Positions 48,980 through 60,286 are shown, numbered from the stretch's first letter. The stretch: DNA of 64,000 nucleotides from Poriferisodalis sp965208895 (GCF_965208895.1 NZ_OZ242363.1:3658001-3722000), one strand, 5' to 3'. The notes: generated by a model from the sequence alone, not told the origin. A program made the numbers and translations.

Positions 48980-49714
48980 TCAGTCTTTGGTTTGTTCGGC
49001 GGTCCAGCGGTCGGCTTGGGCGCGTGCTTGGCGGTCGTGTTCGATGGTTCTCAGCAGGGACTGCACCGACGAGCGGGTCCATTGTGTGTTGCCGGTCGGG
49101 GTGCGGATGCCGGTCTCGGTGAGCGCGGCGGCGATCTGGCCGTAGCTGTGGTCTGATGCGCGCAGCTGTGCGGCGAGTGCTTTGGTGGCGTCGTCGTGGC
49201 GGCTGGGCCTGCCGAGGCGTACGCCTCGGCTGCGGGCGATTTCGAGCGCGTCGGCGGTGCGGGCGCCTGCCATGGCGGCTTCGAACTCGGCGAACACTGC
49301 GCGCACTCCGAGATACAGCCGCCCTTCGGGGCCTGTGAGTTCGGTGGGGGCGTCGAGAGCGGCGAGGGTCCAGCCTTCGTCCTCAGCGCGCTGGTGGAGT
49401 TGGAGCAGCTCGATTGCTGAGCGCGCGAGTCGGTCTGATCGGGCGACGGCGAGCACGTCGACGTTGCCGCACGCGAGCTGTGCGAGCGCGTTTCTCAGCT
49501 TGGGCCTGCGCTGTGTGGGGATGGTGCCCGACACTGCATCGTCGGTGATGCGGCTGATGACGTGCCAGCCGCGTGCGCGGGCCTCGCGTTCGACTGCTCG
49601 GTGCTGGGCGTCGGTGCCCAGACCTGACCGGGCTTGTGCCCCGGTGGACACCCGGGCATAGGAGACGGCACGCAGCACGCTGGGGTCTTTCGTCTGAAAC
49701 CGCTGGTCAGGCAT
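48980..49714 (-). CDS. Serine recombinase (resolvase/invertase family)
   Basis: A 244-residue small serine recombinase. The catalytic domain (about 13-150) starts RAVSYARVSTGAQARSGLGT with the nucleophile Ser23 and has the Arg-rich VLAVARSDRLARSAIELLQL block and the EFEAAMAGARTADALE helix. A linker (RSRGVRLGRPSRHDD) leads to a helix-turn-helix (about 185-230: SYGQIAAALTETGIRTPTGN). Short recombinases of this type resolve or invert DNA. Its first codons contain CTGACCAGCGGTTT, a motif also found upstream of exported-protein copies B and C. It is divergent from exported-protein copy D. Relics of its 3' end at 42105 and 47396 mark past rearrangements. Confidence 0.88.
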   Translation of the reverse strand: MPDQRFQTKDPSVLRAVSYARVSTGAQARSGLGTDAQHRAVEREARARGWHVISRITDDAVSGTIPTQRRPKLRNALAQLACGNVDVLAVARSDRLARSAIELLQLHQRAEDEGWTLAALDAPTELTGPEGRLYLGVRAVFAEFEAAMAGARTADALEIARSRGVRLGRPSRHDDATKALAAQLRASDHSYGQIAAALTETGIRTPTGNTQWTRSSVQSLLRTIEHDRQARAQADRWTAEQTKD

Positions 49715-49722
49715 GATTTCTG

Positions 49723-49728
49723 AGTGTA
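49723..49728 (-). promoter_or_regulatory. -10 box for the recombinase (TACACT)
   Basis: TACACT lies 8 nt before ATG 49714. It overlaps GTGTAC (49725-49730), whose complement GTACAC recurs at 49747-49752, a possible operator pair in the divergent promoter region. Confidence 0.45.
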
Positions 49729-50042
49729 CCGGAATCCTTCATATCGTACACAGGCCTGCGCGGTCCTGCAACACACGCCCCGCCCGGCCTCGCGTCAACG
49801 CGCCGCAGCCCGTCCCGCAGGCCCTGAACCCGCATATCTGCTGGGTTTCCGCCCGGACGTGCAGGCGTCACGCCACGCACTGCGGTCGGCGGCTTTTCGG
49901 TGCCCGTTGCGGTCCGTTCTGCTGTATCGGAAATGAAGGATTCGCGACTGTGCCGGCACCGCGGGCGGCATCAATTGCATGGGTCCCCCGTATGCGGTCG
50001 GCGTGGTCGCGAATCGCACACAACCGCCTGGAGGGACCCACT
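49729..50042. other. Divergent regulatory region between recombinase and copy D
   Basis: No gene is supported. It holds the GTGTAC/GTACAC pair and, next to the gene, a stretch (about 49970-50042) similar to the leaders of copies B and C, including TTGCATGGGTCCCCC and the GGAGGGACCC ribosome site. The CTATACG dyad and long hairpin of copies B and C are not present. Confidence 0.5.
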
Positions 50043-51332
50043 ATGACCAAACGGACACTCGCGGCGCTGTGCGCGCTGCTCGTTGCCGCTTCCACGCTCG
50101 CCGTGGTCGCCCAACCCGCAGCAGCGCACAGCCAGACCACGACCAAGCAGCGCTGCTCCTACGACCCATTCGCCGGACAGCAGTGCTGGACCGAGACCGT
50201 CACCGTCAGCCACACCCACACCTGCGGGGCAGGCATGACGGGCACGTTCCCGAACTGCTACCCGATCCCTCCGGCGAACCAGAACTGCGGCGCTGGCACG
50301 ACGGGCACGTTCCCGAACTGCTACCCCATCCCCTCTGACAACAGCAACCACGACAAGGACAAGGGCGGCACCGACAAGACCGAGCCGGACAGCACCGAGC
50401 CGGACAAGACCGAGCCGGACAAGACCGAGCCGGACAAGACCGAGCCGGACAAGACCGAGCCGGACAAGACCGAGCCGGACAAGACCGAGCCGGACAAGAC
50501 CGAGCCGGACAAGACCGAGCCGGACAAGACCGAGCCGGACAAGACCGAGCCGGACAAGACCGAGCCGGGAACAGGCACCACCACCACCACCACGCCGCCG
50601 CCCACAACCACGACGGCTGATCCTTGCGGCGACTATGCGGATGGTCTGATCGACGCGCTCAACAAGGTCAACGACGGCACCAACAGCTCGTTTGACCCGC
50701 CCGCGCAGCCGGCGGGTTGCGCAGGCCCTTCAGGCAGGGAGCTGGCCGGCTACGTCAGAGTGATGGGTAACAACTGGCTGCGCGAGATCGGCGAGATCTT
50801 CGAGGACTGGAAGGAAGCCACGGCCGGGGTGGCGGAACTCGAAGCCGAAGAGCGAGACAAAGCCATCGAGGAATACAGGAAGGCTTGGAACGAACTGCCG
50901 CGGCCCGTCCAGGTTGCGACCACTTACGCCGGCTGCGCCGTTCTGTCTACCGCTGCGCTTGGCGCGATAGTCAAGGGCAAGCCGAGTGTGGCTGCGAGAA
51001 TCTCCCAGCGGGCCGGCGACCTCGGATGCACCATCGGCGTCGATTGGATTGATCTTTCCATTGACGACGGCGGCACCGGCGACGGCGGCACCGACGACAG
51101 CGACACCGACGACGACGCGGCCGACGACGGCGGCACCGACGACAGCGACAGCAACGACGACAACGACCCGCCCGACAGCGATGCGGTTACCGAGGCGGAG
51201 GGAGCTGCGGCAAAGGCGAGGGCTGACTATCAAGCCAACCGCAGTTGGCAAAACCGCAAGGCGCTCATTGATGCGATCAACCGCTTGAGGTGTCTGCAAC
51301 CCAAGCTCTACATCTGTTCGACGTCGCCCTAA
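50043..51332 (+). CDS. Exported Cys-rich protein with TEPDK repeats, copy D
   Basis: A 429-residue protein. Signal peptide MTKRTLAALCALLVAASTLA ending VAQPAAA, the block CSYDPFAGQQC, two Cys modules (CGAGMTGTFPNCYPIP, CGAGTTGTFPNCYPIP), about 14 TEPDK/TEPDS pentapeptides, a Thr-rich stretch and DPCGDYADGLIDALN, shared with copy A. The rear has charged helices, NELPRPVQVATTYAGCAVLS followed by TAALGAIV (hydrophobic, aligned with KLPEPAKAFITSVACSALVL of copy C), a DDGGTDDSD-rich acidic region and a basic helix ending LQPKLYICSTSP. GGAGGG is 5 nt before ATG 50043. Three small membrane genes follow. Function unknown; the same module as copies B and C. Confidence 0.8.
   Translation: MTKRTLAALCALLVAASTLAVVAQPAAAHSQTTTKQRCSYDPFAGQQCWTETVTVSHTHTCGAGMTGTFPNCYPIPPANQNCGAGTTGTFPNCYPIPSDNSNHDKDKGGTDKTEPDSTEPDKTEPDKTEPDKTEPDKTEPDKTEPDKTEPDKTEPDKTEPDKTEPDKTEPDKTEPGTGTTTTTTPPPTTTTADPCGDYADGLIDALNKVNDGTNSSFDPPAQPAGCAGPSGRELAGYVRVMGNNWLREIGEIFEDWKEATAGVAELEAEERDKAIEEYRKAWNELPRPVQVATTYAGCAVLSTAALGAIVKGKPSVAARISQRAGDLGCTIGVDWIDLSIDDGGTGDGGTDDSDTDDDAADDGGTDDSDSNDDNDPPDSDAVTEAEGAAAKARADYQANRSWQNRKALIDAINRLRCLQPKLYICSTSP
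50380..50569 (+). repeat. 15-bp minisatellite encoding TEPDK
   Basis: About 13 nearly perfect in-frame copies of ACCGAGCCGGACAAG. The unit differs from the TEPEE unit of copy C at the 3' half, showing independent homogenisation. Confidence 0.9.
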
Positions 51333-51343
51333 ACGCCCCGAGC

Positions 51344-51349
51344 TACCCT
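51344..51349 (+). promoter_or_regulatory. Leaderless -10 box (TACCCT)
   Basis: TACCCT, exactly 6 nt before ATG 51356; same context as at 6101. Confidence 0.65.
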
Positions 51350-51355
51350 GAACCC

Positions 51356-51601
51356 ATGAGCGCCGACATCGAGACGCCGAGATCGAAGAGGCTTGCGCTG
51401 CGAGCCTCTGTTCTCATCACGCTCGGCATCGCCGCTTGCATTGCGACGGCGTATTTCGACTCGGGGGCGCAGGGCATAGTGGTGATTGCGTTCATGGCTC
51501 TCTGTTGGTCGTTCGGTATCGAGGCCGCCAGGCAGGCTGTTCGAGAACGCCGACGCGAGGCGGCGCGCGAAGCGGTTATGGCTGCTGGGCGGTTGGACTG
51601 A
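51356..51601 (+). CDS. Small two-helix membrane protein 1 of module D
   Basis: An 81-residue protein. A basic N-terminus (TPRSKRLALR) precedes two helices (about 19-36 and 41-57) and a long basic helix (AARQAVRERRREAAREAVMA). The N-terminal PRSKR resembles EPRSRR of the 6113 protein, its positional equivalent. ATG 51356 is set by the leaderless box, 23 nt after the end of copy D. Candidate membrane partner of copy D; function unknown. Confidence 0.65.
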   Translation: MSADIETPRSKRLALRASVLITLGIAACIATAYFDSGAQGIVVIAFMALCWSFGIEAARQAVRERRREAAREAVMAAGRLD

Positions 51602-51760
51602 GGCGAGGCTGTCGGCGGGAGCCCATGAGCCCGCCCGCAACCCGCCGCCGATGAACCTGCACGCGGGCGGTTGGTGGAGCCGACACGGCCGCCCGCAGCG
51701 TCGCCGTGGCCGAAGCCGCCGCAGCCGAAGCCCGCGAAATCGGAAATGAGCGCCCTGAAC

Positions 51761-51766
51761 TACACT
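51761..51766 (+). promoter_or_regulatory. Leaderless -10 box (TACACT)
   Basis: TACACT, exactly 6 nt before GTG 51773. The block around it (ATGAGCGCC...TGAACTAC) is almost the same as around the module B box at 1179. Confidence 0.65.
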
Positions 51767-51772
51767 CCGACC

Positions 51773-52039
51773 GTGAGCACCTCGACGACTCAGAGACGAC
51801 CAGCGCTTCTGTGGCCGATGTTCGAGCAGAGACCTAGGGATCGCCGCGACAACGTCGCGCTCCGGGCAGCCAGCGCAGTAACGATGTGTGTCGCTCTGTT
51901 CAGCTTCAGCTTCACTAGAGTCGCACTCGTCTGGTTCGTGCTCGCCCAGGTCATCGGGTACATCACGACTTGCCTCTTCTGGCTGATATGGACCCACCGA
52001 CGCGGCTACTGGAGCCACATGGCTAGTCCACGCCACTAG
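51773..52039 (+). CDS. Small two-helix membrane protein 2 of module D
   Basis: An 88-residue protein with helices at about 34-52 (AASAVTMCVALFSFSFTRVA) and 55-73 (LVWFVLAQVIGYITTCLFWL), between a charged N-terminus (FEQRPRDRRDN) and WTHRRGYWSH. Like the module B partner it begins just after an ATGAGCGCC-TGAACTAC block, so these two are probably orthologous starts with diverged bodies. It has its own leaderless promoter and ends at the module terminator. Function unknown. Confidence 0.65.
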   Translation: MSTSTTQRRPALLWPMFEQRPRDRRDNVALRAASAVTMCVALFSFSFTRVALVWFVLAQVIGYITTCLFWLIWTHRRGYWSHMASPRH

Positions 52040-52052
52040 CCCAATGACTACA

Positions 52053-52105
52053 GGCACCCGGTCGGCGTTGTGCTGGCCGGGTGCCGTTGTCGTTTGTTCC
52101 CCACT
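52053..52105 (+). terminator. Module terminator hairpin, copy 3
   Basis: Stem 52053-52061 with 52077-52085, then GTTGTCGTTTGTTCCCC. The same element as at 780-827 and 6479-6530; similarity continues about 50 bp downstream. Confidence 0.75.
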
Positions 52106-52169
52106 TCCCCAGAGCTACGACTTGGGCAAGAGGGCTTCTTGCTTTTCTTCGTCGGCGATTGGCTCTATT

Positions 52170-52262
52170 TGAATCGCCTCGGTTTTGGTGGAGGCTCTGG
52201 GGGTCCCTGAGAGGATGGAGCGATGCCAACGAATGGGAGATGTCCCGCCGAGCTGAGAATCA
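52170..52262 (+). mobile_element. IS3 left-end relic
   Basis: TGAATCGCCTCGG followed by GAGAGGATGGAGCGATG and a start encoding MPTNGRCPAELR matches the left end and OrfA start (MLGNGRYPAELR) of the IS3 element at 7226. It is cut after about 12 codons. Confidence 0.65.
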
Positions 52263-52287
52263 CCCACGGGGCGAATCGAGACACACA

Positions 52288-52293
52288 TATGAT
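52288..52293 (+). promoter_or_regulatory. Leaderless -10 box (TATGAT)
   Basis: TATGAT, exactly 6 nt before GTG 52300. Confidence 0.65.
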
Positions 52294-52299
52294 CAAGCC

Positions 52300-52530
52300 G
52301 TGTCACTGCTTCCTCCGCGAACTCGAATGGATCGTGCCGTCAGGCTCGTAGTCAGGCAAACGACGTACAGCTCTGGAGGCGCAACGGTCGCCGTGCTCGT
52401 CGGCCTTAGCAGTTTGCTAATTGGCCCGCGCTCACCGGGCGCAGCGGTCGCAGTTTCGAGCATTGTCCTAGTGGCGTGGACAGCGTGGCTGCTTCGGCGG
52501 CGGCTGCGGCGACAGGCAGCGCAGGGCTAA
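52300..52530 (+). CDS. Small two-helix membrane protein 3, orphan
   Basis: A 76-residue protein: a basic N-terminus (RMDRAVRLVVRQ), two helices (about 26-40, GATVAVLVGLSSLLIG, and 44-63, GAAVAVSSIVLVAWTAWLLR) and a basic tail (RRRLRRQAAQG). It has its own leaderless promoter but no exported protein directly upstream; the IS3 relic separates it from module D. It looks like an orphan member of the same class. Function unknown. Confidence 0.6.
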   Translation: MSLLPPRTRMDRAVRLVVRQTTYSSGGATVAVLVGLSSLLIGPRSPGAAVAVSSIVLVAWTAWLLRRRLRRQAAQG

Positions 52531-52599
52531 GCCTGAATCCACCGGTGGGAGTCCCGGCAACCGCAACAGCGACACTCGGACGCTCCCTTGTCAAGCGGC

Positions 52600-52796
52600 A
52601 AGTAAGACACCGATGGCCTGGCCCCCGCCAACATCTTCACTGTTCTGCGCAGGCGTCAAAGATTGGGCCATCGCACGATGCCAAGCAACCTCGCTCGCCT
52701 CAGCCAATGACGACCCGCGCCCTGAGTTACCCTGACCCCTTGACACCCTCCCAACGCAAGCTCGGATCGTGTGCGGGGATGCGGGCCAGCCCGTAG
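52600..52796 (+). pseudogene. Relic of an exported-protein 3' end plus following gene start
   Basis: WAIARCQATSLASAND followed by a stop region (about 52663-52711) matches the end of copy C (WAAAQCQAALASLDQ), including the ATGAC overlap context. Then TACCCT and TTG 52740 repeat the leaderless start of the small membrane gene, but that frame stops after 18 codons at 52796. Only the end of one module remains. Confidence 0.65.
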
Positions 52797-52901
52797 ATTG
52801 CGGGCGGCTAATTCAGCGCTCGCCCCCGAGATTCGTGCGGAACTCGTGGCTGATCGGGGTGCGCGTCGGAACTTCCTGCGGCGTCGGAGACTTTCGGATC
52901 C

Positions 52902-53360
52902 ATGCAAACGAACAACCCGCGCGACGAGCAGCGGGACGGTCGCAACGGCACCGGCAGTGAGGACGGCTTGGCCAAGGCCATCGAGATCGTCGTGACGCCG
53001 GCGATATTCGCGGCGGCTGGGTTTGGGCTGGACCGCTGGTGGGGTACCGGACCATGGCTCGCGTTCAGCTTTGGCACGGTTGCGTGCGTCGTCAAGCTCT
53101 TGGTCGAGTGGTATCGCTATGCCGAGCGCATGCAGATCCACGAAGAGGAGATCGTGGCCGGCCGTCCTGCCGAGCGCCGGGGCATCGACCGCTCGAACCG
53201 ACTCGACGAGCCGGCGTCGTTGCCGACGGGCGTATCGCTCGACGTCGATGCCGACGCCAACGCCGACGCCGACTCATCGGCGCCCCTCGGCATGGCTGAG
53301 ACGCCTCAACCAGCCGACAACCAGACCGGACGCTCAGCGACTGCGCGACTGCACTCGTGA
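52902..53360 (+). CDS. AtpZ/AtpI-type membrane protein
   Basis: A 152-residue protein. Two transmembrane helices (about 27-45, VVTPAIFAAAGFGLDRWWGT, and 48-66, WLAFSFGTVACVVKLLVEWY) are typical of the AtpZ-like protein that opens ATP synthase operons and is linked to Mg2+/Ca2+ transport or rotor assembly. The Asp/Ala-rich C-terminal half (DVDADANADADSS) is an unusual extension. ATG 52902 is the only sensible start. It overlaps the next gene by 4 bp. First gene of the ATP synthase operon. Confidence 0.8.
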   Translation: MQTNNPRDEQRDGRNGTGSEDGLAKAIEIVVTPAIFAAAGFGLDRWWGTGPWLAFSFGTVACVVKLLVEWYRYAERMQIHEEEIVAGRPAERRGIDRSNRLDEPASLPTGVSLDVDADANADADSSAPLGMAETPQPADNQTGRSATARLHS

Positions 53361-53836
53361 CAACGGCGATGTCCGACGAGCGAGCCGAGTCCGACGACGG
53401 CGTGCAGCCTGGTGGTGACCACGCCCCTGAACGCGATATCGCGTTCGACATGGCACGCCGCAGCCTGTGGGTATTTCCCGCCTGGGTCGTGGTCAGCGGG
53501 TTCATCTGGGGCATGGGCGGCGCGCTCTCCTCCGCGCTCGGATATGTGCTGGTCGTCGGCAATCTCGCGGCCGCCGCAGCGCTGATGGCATGGGGCGCGC
53601 GCACGTCGCCCGTCGCGCTCATGGGAGTCACGCTGGGCGGCTTCATCGTGCGTCTCGCGGTACTCGCCGGCGTCGTGCTCGCGGTCAGCCCGCTCGGGTT
53701 TTTTGAGCCCGTGCCCATCGCAATCACCATCCTCGCGAGCCATCTCGGTCTGCTTGTGTGGGAGATCCGATATGTTTCCCTGCGGCTCGCAGCCCCAGGC
53801 CTCGATCTCTCACGTCCCGGCAAGGAGCAGAAGTGA
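53357..53836 (+). CDS. ATP synthase operon subunit I-like protein
   Basis: A 159-residue protein with four transmembrane helices (about 38-57, 60-78, 85-108 and 113-135), corresponding to the AtpI family, which helps assemble the c-ring. MARRSLWVFPAWVVVSGFIW and ALGYVLVVGNLAAAAALMAW are typical. GTG 53357 overlaps the end of the AtpZ-like gene (GTGA); its own end overlaps atpB in the same way. Not strongly conserved in sequence, so the call rests partly on position. Confidence 0.78.
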   Translation: MTTAMSDERAESDDGVQPGGDHAPERDIAFDMARRSLWVFPAWVVVSGFIWGMGGALSSALGYVLVVGNLAAAAALMAWGARTSPVALMGVTLGGFIVRLAVLAGVVLAVSPLGFFEPVPIAITILASHLGLLVWEIRYVSLRLAAPGLDLSRPGKEQK

Positions 53837-54645
53837 ACTTGCTAGCGCTGACCTTTCCTGACATCGGGCACCTCTTGGAGTGGCCGAACATCATCCCGGG
53901 ACTTGACGACTCGATATTCGCGCTGAACAAAGTCGGCATCATCTACATCTTCGCCTTCGTGGCCCCCGTGGCGATCTTCGTGATGGCCAAGCGTCGCTAC
54001 GAGCGGTCGCCGGTCATCGCCGCTCCGCGCGGCATCCAGACCGTGGCAGAGACCTCGGTCGGGTTCATCCGCGAGAACATCATCATGCAGTCCATCGGCC
54101 CCGACGGCCTGCGCTATCTGCCGTTCCTGCTGTCGATGTTCCTGTTCATCTTCTTCTCCAACATCACTGAGGTGGTGCCGCTCATCCACTTCCCGGCCAA
54201 CGCGCGCATGGCGATGCCAGCGACGCTCGCGATCTTGGTGTGGCTGGTGTTCAACGGCATCGGCATCAAGAATCACGGCTTCTTCGGCTACCTGAAGAAC
54301 GTGGTGGTCCCGCCAGGCGTGCCCAAGGCGCTGCTCCCTCTGGTGGCGCTCATCGAGTTCGTGTCGACGTTCGTCGTGCGGCCGTTCTCGCTGGCGGTGC
54401 GGCTCTTCGCCAACATGCTTGCCGGCCACCTGCTGCTGGTCACCTTCGCGGTGCTGTCCCATACCGTGTTCTGGCTGGCGCTCACCGACAGCACGCCCAC
54501 ATGGCTGGTCATCATCACGCCGTTCCCGTTCCTCATGCTGATCGGACTCACGGGGTTCGAGATCTTGGTGGCGGCCTTGCAGGCATTCATCTTCACGATC
54601 CTTACCGCCGTGTACATCGGCGGCGCCCTCCACCCCGAGCACTAG
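53833..54645 (+). CDS. atpB: ATP synthase F0 subunit a
   Basis: A 270-residue integral membrane stator subunit that forms the proton half-channels. The essential Arg is in VVRPFSLAVRLFANMLAGHL (about residue 185), followed by the conserved Asn/His and the last helices IGLTGFEILVAALQAFIFTI-LTAVYIGGAL. Five to six helices. GTG 53833 overlaps the preceding stop (GTGA) and has AAGGAG 7 nt upstream, better than the earlier in-frame ATG. Confidence 0.95.
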   Translation: MNLLALTFPDIGHLLEWPNIIPGLDDSIFALNKVGIIYIFAFVAPVAIFVMAKRRYERSPVIAAPRGIQTVAETSVGFIRENIIMQSIGPDGLRYLPFLLSMFLFIFFSNITEVVPLIHFPANARMAMPATLAILVWLVFNGIGIKNHGFFGYLKNVVVPPGVPKALLPLVALIEFVSTFVVRPFSLAVRLFANMLAGHLLLVTFAVLSHTVFWLALTDSTPTWLVIITPFPFLMLIGLTGFEILVAALQAFIFTILTAVYIGGALHPEH

Positions 54646-54752
54646 ACCCGGCCCCGCCCAAACGACCCAGCCCGACCGACCATCGGCCGCCCAGTGCCCC
54701 GGCGCTGCGGCCCCTGCCCCACAATCCCGTACAACACAGGAGAACACGAGTA

Positions 54753-55004
54753 ATGGACTTGCTCGCACAAGCGGATACCGCACTCGACGGCCTCAAGGCA
54801 CTCGGTGCCGGCCTCGGCTATGGCCTCGCGGCCATCGGCCCAGGCGTCGGCATCGGTCTCGTCGTCGGCAACGCCATCACTGCGATGGCCCGCCAGCCCG
54901 AATCAGCAGGCATGGTCCGCACGACCATGTTCTTGGGCATCGCGTTCACCGAGGCCTTGGCCCTCATCGGTTTCGTGGTGTTCATCCTGCTCAACTTCGC
55001 GTAG
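54753..55004 (+). CDS. atpE: ATP synthase F0 subunit c
   Basis: An 83-residue hairpin of two helices forming the rotor ring. ALGAGLGYGLAAIGPGVGIG carries the Gly-rich packing motif, RQPE is the loop, and the ion-binding Glu67 sits in LGIAFTEALALIGFVVFILL. The lack of the Gln and of the Ser/Thr that follow the Glu in Na+ enzymes points to proton coupling. ATG 54753 has AGGAG about 10 nt upstream. Confidence 0.95.
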   Translation: MDLLAQADTALDGLKALGAGLGYGLAAIGPGVGIGLVVGNAITAMARQPESAGMVRTTMFLGIAFTEALALIGFVVFILLNFA

Positions 55005-55013
55005 GAGGCGGCA

Positions 55014-55553
55014 GTGAACGCAGTGGCATCCGGCCTGCTCGCCGCGACTGAGGGCGAGGCAACCTCCAACCCGATCATCCCCGAATTGTTCGAGGTGTTC
55101 TGGGGCTCGATCGCATTCTTCCTTCTCCTCATCGTGATGTGGAAGTTCGCGTTGCCGCCCATTCGCCGGGCCATGGAGGCTCGCACCGAGCGAATCCAAG
55201 GCGACCTGGACTCGGCGGCGAGTGCCAAGACCGAGGCGGAGGAGCTGCGTGCGTCCTACGACGCTCGCCTTGCCGAAGCCAACGCCGAGGCAGCACGCAT
55301 CATCGAGGAAGCCCGCGCTGCCGCCGAGACCGTCCGCCAGGAACGGCTCGCGGCCATCGAGCCCGAGATTGCTGAGCGCAGAGCCCAGGCTGAAGCCGAC
55401 ATCGAGGCGGCTCGTGCGCGGGCAATGGCCGAGGTGCGCGCCGACATCACGTCGATCGCCGTGGGCGCCGCCGAGCAGGTGGTGCGCGCCAGCATCGACG
55501 AAGCGGCTCACGCCCAGCTGATCGAGGACTACATCGAACGGGTGGGGAACTGA
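55014..55553 (+). CDS. atpF: ATP synthase F0 subunit b
   Basis: A 179-residue peripheral stalk subunit: one N-terminal membrane helix (about 26-45, FWGSIAFFLLLIVMWKFALP) and a long coiled coil rich in Ala, Glu and Arg (RIQGDLDSAASAKTEAEELR onward) ending in a C-terminal domain that binds subunit delta. GTG 55014 has GGAGG upstream and lies 9 bp after atpE. Confidence 0.93.
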   Translation: MNAVASGLLAATEGEATSNPIIPELFEVFWGSIAFFLLLIVMWKFALPPIRRAMEARTERIQGDLDSAASAKTEAEELRASYDARLAEANAEAARIIEEARAAAETVRQERLAAIEPEIAERRAQAEADIEAARARAMAEVRADITSIAVGAAEQVVRASIDEAAHAQLIEDYIERVGN

Positions 55554-55642
55554 ACGTCCCGCCCATTGCCCGCCCCCGCCAATCCAGCCGGGTTGACAGG
55601 TGGGGCCGGGACAGGAGTTGAACAGATGACCAGGATCGACCG

Positions 55643-56166
55643 ATGAGCGAGCGCACCGAGGGTTACGCCGGCGCAGTCGTGGCCATCGCACAGGCCGAGG
55701 ACGCGCTCGACCGCGTGACCGAGGAACTGTCGGCGGTGGGCCGCTCCGCTGCCGGAAATGAAGAGCTGCGCCGCGTGCTGTCAGACCGCACCGTCCCGGC
55801 TTCACGCCGTATCGGCATCATCGAAGACCTGTTGGCTGATCAGGCGTCGCCGGTCACGCTCAACGTGGTGGCGATGCTGGTGGGGGCCGGCCGTGGCGGC
55901 GATATCGATGCGATCGCAGACGAAGCACTGACGCTGGCAGCCGCCAGCCGTGGCGGGGCGGTGGCCGAAGTCCGCTCGGCCGTCGCGCTCACCGAATCCC
56001 AGATCGCAGGGGTTGCTGAGGCCCTGACCCGCGCCAGCGGCCGCAACGTGACCGTCCATGTCGTAGTGGACCCCGAGATCATCGGAGGACTGACTGCCCA
56101 GATCGGCGACACAGTCTTCGACGGCTCGGTACGCACTCGGCTCGACAAGATGAAGGAGCGACTGTC

Positions 56167-56170
<4 letters not shown>
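55643..56170 (+). CDS. atpH: ATP synthase F1 subunit delta
   Basis: A 175-residue stator subunit linking the b stalk to the alpha3beta3 head. An N-terminal six-helix domain (about 5-105) and a C-terminal segment with VHVVVDPEIIGGLTAQIGDT-VFDGSVRTRLDKMKERL, the conserved delta signature. The N-terminal sequence is less typical, as is usual for delta. ATG 55643 follows an 89-bp gap from atpF; the end overlaps atpA (GTGA). Confidence 0.93.
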
Positions 56171-57753
<1,583 letters not shown>

Positions 57754-57770
57754 GCGGGGACTGAGCACAG

Positions 57771-58745
57771 ATGGCAAGCGGTCAGGAGCGCATTCTTCGG
57801 CGTCGCATCAAGTCGATCGACGCCACCAAGAAGATCACGCGCGCCATGGAGCTGATCGCGGCGTCACGCATCGTCCGGGCACAGGCACGAGTTCGCGCTG
57901 CGCGGCCATACAGCGACAAGGTGACAGCCGTCATCGCCAACTTGGCCTCCGCCGGTGGCGAAGCCGACCACCCGCTCCTGCGCGAGCCGGCTGAGGTCTC
58001 CAAGGTGGCCTATGTGGTCATCGCTGCGGACCGGGGTCTGTGCGGCGGCTACAACAACAATGTCCTGCGGGCCACCGAGCGAGCCATCGCCGCCGATGCA
58101 GCGGAGGGCCGCGACTACGAGCTGGTGCTGTCGGGGCGCAAGGCGCTCGGCTATTTCCGCTTCCGCGACTACCGCATCGCTGCTGGCTTCGAGGGCTTCA
58201 GCGATCAGCCCAGCTACGCCGATGCCCAGCAGATCGCTGCCGCAGCGACGGCCCTGTTCGAGGACGGCTGCCAGCGGGTCATGCTGGCCTACACCCAGTT
58301 CCATTCGATGGGCAGCCAGGAAGTGGCGATCGTGCCGTTCATGCCGCTCGAAACCAGCGACATCGGCGACACTGACGCGGACGCCGACGCCGGTGCAGGC
58401 GGCCCCGACGGCGGCTACGAGTTCGAGCCCGAGCCCGCCGCCATCCTCGAACGGTTGCTGCCGCGCTACGCCGAGGCCCGGCTGTACTCCGCGGTGCTTG
58501 AAGCCTCGGCTTCGGAGCACGCGGCGCGCCAGCGCGCCATGAAGGCCGCCACCGACAACGCCGAGGACCTCAAGACCAACCTGACGCGCGTCATGAACCG
58601 TGCCCGCCAAGACGCCATCACCACCGAGATCATGGAGATCGTCGGCGGCGCTGAAGCACTGTCGCAGACCTCCGGCGGCGAGGTCGACCTGCTGTCGGAC
58701 ACCATCGAAGCCCGTACCGCGAACTTGTTCCGTGCGCGCGAGTAA
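57771..58745 (+). CDS. atpG: ATP synthase F1 subunit gamma
   Basis: A 324-residue central rotor shaft. The N-terminal helix ASGQERILRRRIKSIDATKK-ITRAMELIAASRI and the C-terminal helix ending SGGEVDLLSDTIEARTANLF-RARE form the coiled coil in the head; AADRGLCGGYNNNVLRATER is the conserved central motif. An Asp/Ala/Gly-rich insert (about 200-222) makes it somewhat longer than usual. ATG 57771 is 17 bp after atpA. Confidence 0.95.
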   Translation: MASGQERILRRRIKSIDATKKITRAMELIAASRIVRAQARVRAARPYSDKVTAVIANLASAGGEADHPLLREPAEVSKVAYVVIAADRGLCGGYNNNVLRATERAIAADAAEGRDYELVLSGRKALGYFRFRDYRIAAGFEGFSDQPSYADAQQIAAAATALFEDGCQRVMLAYTQFHSMGSQEVAIVPFMPLETSDIGDTDADADAGAGGPDGGYEFEPEPAAILERLLPRYAEARLYSAVLEASASEHAARQRAMKAATDNAEDLKTNLTRVMNRARQDAITTEIMEIVGGAEALSQTSGGEVDLLSDTIEARTANLFRARE

Positions 58746-58784
58746 CCCCACCGCACCTCCGCTCTGCTCCAAGGAGTGACAGAT

Positions 58785-60242
<1,458 letters not shown>

Positions 60243-60286
60243 ACGGCGCCGGCGCACCGAGACTGACCCGATGATGGTCGAGCCCC

